From the NCBI RefSeq assembly GCF_033807715.1, contig NC_084587.1, positions 28,709,017 through 28,773,016 of the forward strand: 64,000 bases of DNA, read 5' to 3'. Source of the DNA: Cololabis saira. Its lineage: Eukaryota; Chordata; Actinopteri; Beloniformes; Belonidae. The position numbers and the translations under genes are program-made. The notes beneath the pieces were generated by a model that did no database searches, had not been told where the DNA came from, and saw only the letters and a list, made by a program, of their open reading frames with translations. Within the stretch, counting starts at the first letter, position 1, and every line of letters begins with the position of its first letter. Positions 57,511-64,000 of the stretch are shown here, piece after piece.

Positions 57511-57605
57511 GGTCTGCGCCCTGCCGGAAGTGTTCGCCTCGCTTTTAAAAGCAGGTTGACAAAGGCTAGCAGAGTTAGCTGTCACCGGTCCGGCATCGCG
57601 CAGGG
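57511..57605 (+). promoter_or_regulatory. PARN: Proximal promoter / 5' UTR of PARN
   Basis: Between the MITE and the ATG there are 95 bp. CCGGAAGTG at 57524-57532 is an ETS/GABP-type consensus, common in TATA-less housekeeping promoters. GCTTTTAAAAGC at 57541-57552 is a palindrome and could act as a weak TATA-like element. The transcription start is not visible from sequence; position and function are inferred. Confidence 0.5.
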
Positions 57606-63179
<5,574 letters not shown>

Positions 63180-64000
63180 GTAAACAAAGGCAAAACATTG
63201 GATGCAATTAGCTTTAGTTGGTATATGTACTTTTTTTTTTTTTTTTTAAATGCTGAGTGAGCTTGTGTACCATATTTTCGCGACCATAAGGCGCACATAC
63301 ACTTTTTTTTTTTTTTTTTAATATAAATGTGCCGGGCGCCTTATGAAACGGTGCGCCGTGTCTATTACCTGAATTACGGTAATGTAAGGCCGCCTACCAT
63401 GAGAACGGTAAAAAGAGAAGGGGGCGGGTGAAGCCCCCGTGAGTTGCGGTTTGAATGAGACCATCCACTGAGCTGTTTAATGCGTAAACAGAAGATGACG
63501 ACTTTTAAGGATTTGCTTGATGTGTAAAGTGAAATAAAATACAATCAAACTAAGTTTTGCTCCCGCTATATTTTTAAATAAGCACACTTGTGTGTGTGGG
63601 TTGAAGCCGCGGTGATGCGCGCTGCTCCTCCCGACTTCCTGGTTCCCCAAGCGGGGTCCGATCGACCTGGTTCCCGCCCGCTTTGGGAGCAGGGATTTCT
63701 GGGGTACGTCCCAGGTCGGATCAGCTTCACCCTCCGAGATTTTCAGGGAAATCTGTCTGTTACAAACCCGGTACCGGATCTCAGGATTTTAAGTGCGCCT
63801 TATAGTGTAGTAAATACGGTAACTTGCACATCGGCTTCGTTCAAACACTTGTAGCAGGTGAAGCAAAACATTGCACCCATCTCCTTGTAATACAGACCCA
63901 GGGAGTTTTAACACACAATGGTATACATCTTTGTTTTATTTCACGTTTCCTCATCGTCTGTTTGGTTCTGCTTTCTTCTGTTGGATGATTTTGCTGATTT
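63180..64000. other. PARN intron 15, partial
   Basis: The donor GTAAAC follows exon 15. A T homopolymer lies at 63231-63247. The expected next coding segment is not found before the window ends, so the intron continues beyond 64000. Confidence 0.75.
63270..63819. mobile_element. TA-flanked inverted-repeat element, CATAAGGCGCAC ends
   Basis: The left end is CCATATTTTCGCGACCATAA then GGCGCAC; the right end is GTGCGCCTTATAGTGTAGTA then AATACGG. These are imperfect inverted repeats, with TA at 63268-63269 and 63820-63821. The interior has a T run, GCGCCTTATGAAACGGTGCG, and the blocks shared with 19221-19560. No transposase. The superfamily is not certain. Confidence 0.75.

Overview
This is vertebrate nuclear DNA, most probably from a teleost fish. 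It contains one recognisable cellular gene, the first 15 coding exons of PARN (poly(A)-specific ribonuclease) on the + strand from 57606 to 63179, with canonical GT-AG introns. The window ends inside the next intron. The mobile elements are typical of fish: a Rex3 (RTE-clade) LINE, Tc1 elements with long inverted repeats, L2 and CR1/Rex1-like LINE tails, PIF/Harbinger and hAT elements, TTAA-flanked MITEs and a tRNA-derived SINE tail. No species can be named from the sequence alone.

Layout. 1-4 kb: AT-rich, with one Harbinger-type MITE (1121-1591). 4-7.1 kb: a LINE scrap, then a two-exon PIF/Harbinger transposase broken by a frameshift and by an LTR element carrying a proline-rich, minisatellite-like ORF. 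9.76-11.34 kb: a complete Tc1 with one frameshift. 11.35-12.35 kb: a hAT nested in another DNA element. 15.7-18.1 kb: a Rex3 copy, 5'-truncated, with a long open frame and an 11-bp target duplication. 21-24.1 kb: a nest of a dispersed repeat, an L2 tail, a hAT relic, a Harbinger MITE and two TTAA elements. 25.5-27.8 kb: two TTAA elements joined head to tail. 28-29.5 kb: a LINE fragment and a split MITE. 31.8-34.6 kb: hAT, Harbinger and TTAA MITEs. 35.3-37 kb: an LTR scrap and a GC-rich block with a run of 31 G. 38.3-40 kb: a dispersed repeat and a CR1/Rex1-like LINE. 45.8-49 kb: a three-level nest (hAT in L2 in Tc1). 54-57.5 kb: repeats running to within about 100 bp of the PARN start codon.

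PARN is read from the start codon through the first DEDD catalytic residues, the R3H region and the third catalytic Asp. All exon phases join without a break over 335 codons. Its introns carry a near-palindromic MITE (intron 2), an antisense LINE fragment (intron 6) and a TA-flanked inverted-repeat element (intron 15).

I found no tRNA, rRNA, CRISPR array or bacterial-type operon. I saw no clearly new molecular system. The most notable items are the number of TTAA-flanked elements, one of which carries what looks like the first exon of a SWIM/YqaJ-associated fish transposon protein; the nests whose insertion order can be read from target duplications; and the near absence of non-repeat sequence in the PARN promoter. 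Repeat boundaries were read by eye from terminal repeats and target duplications. Family names come from remembered motifs, not searches.
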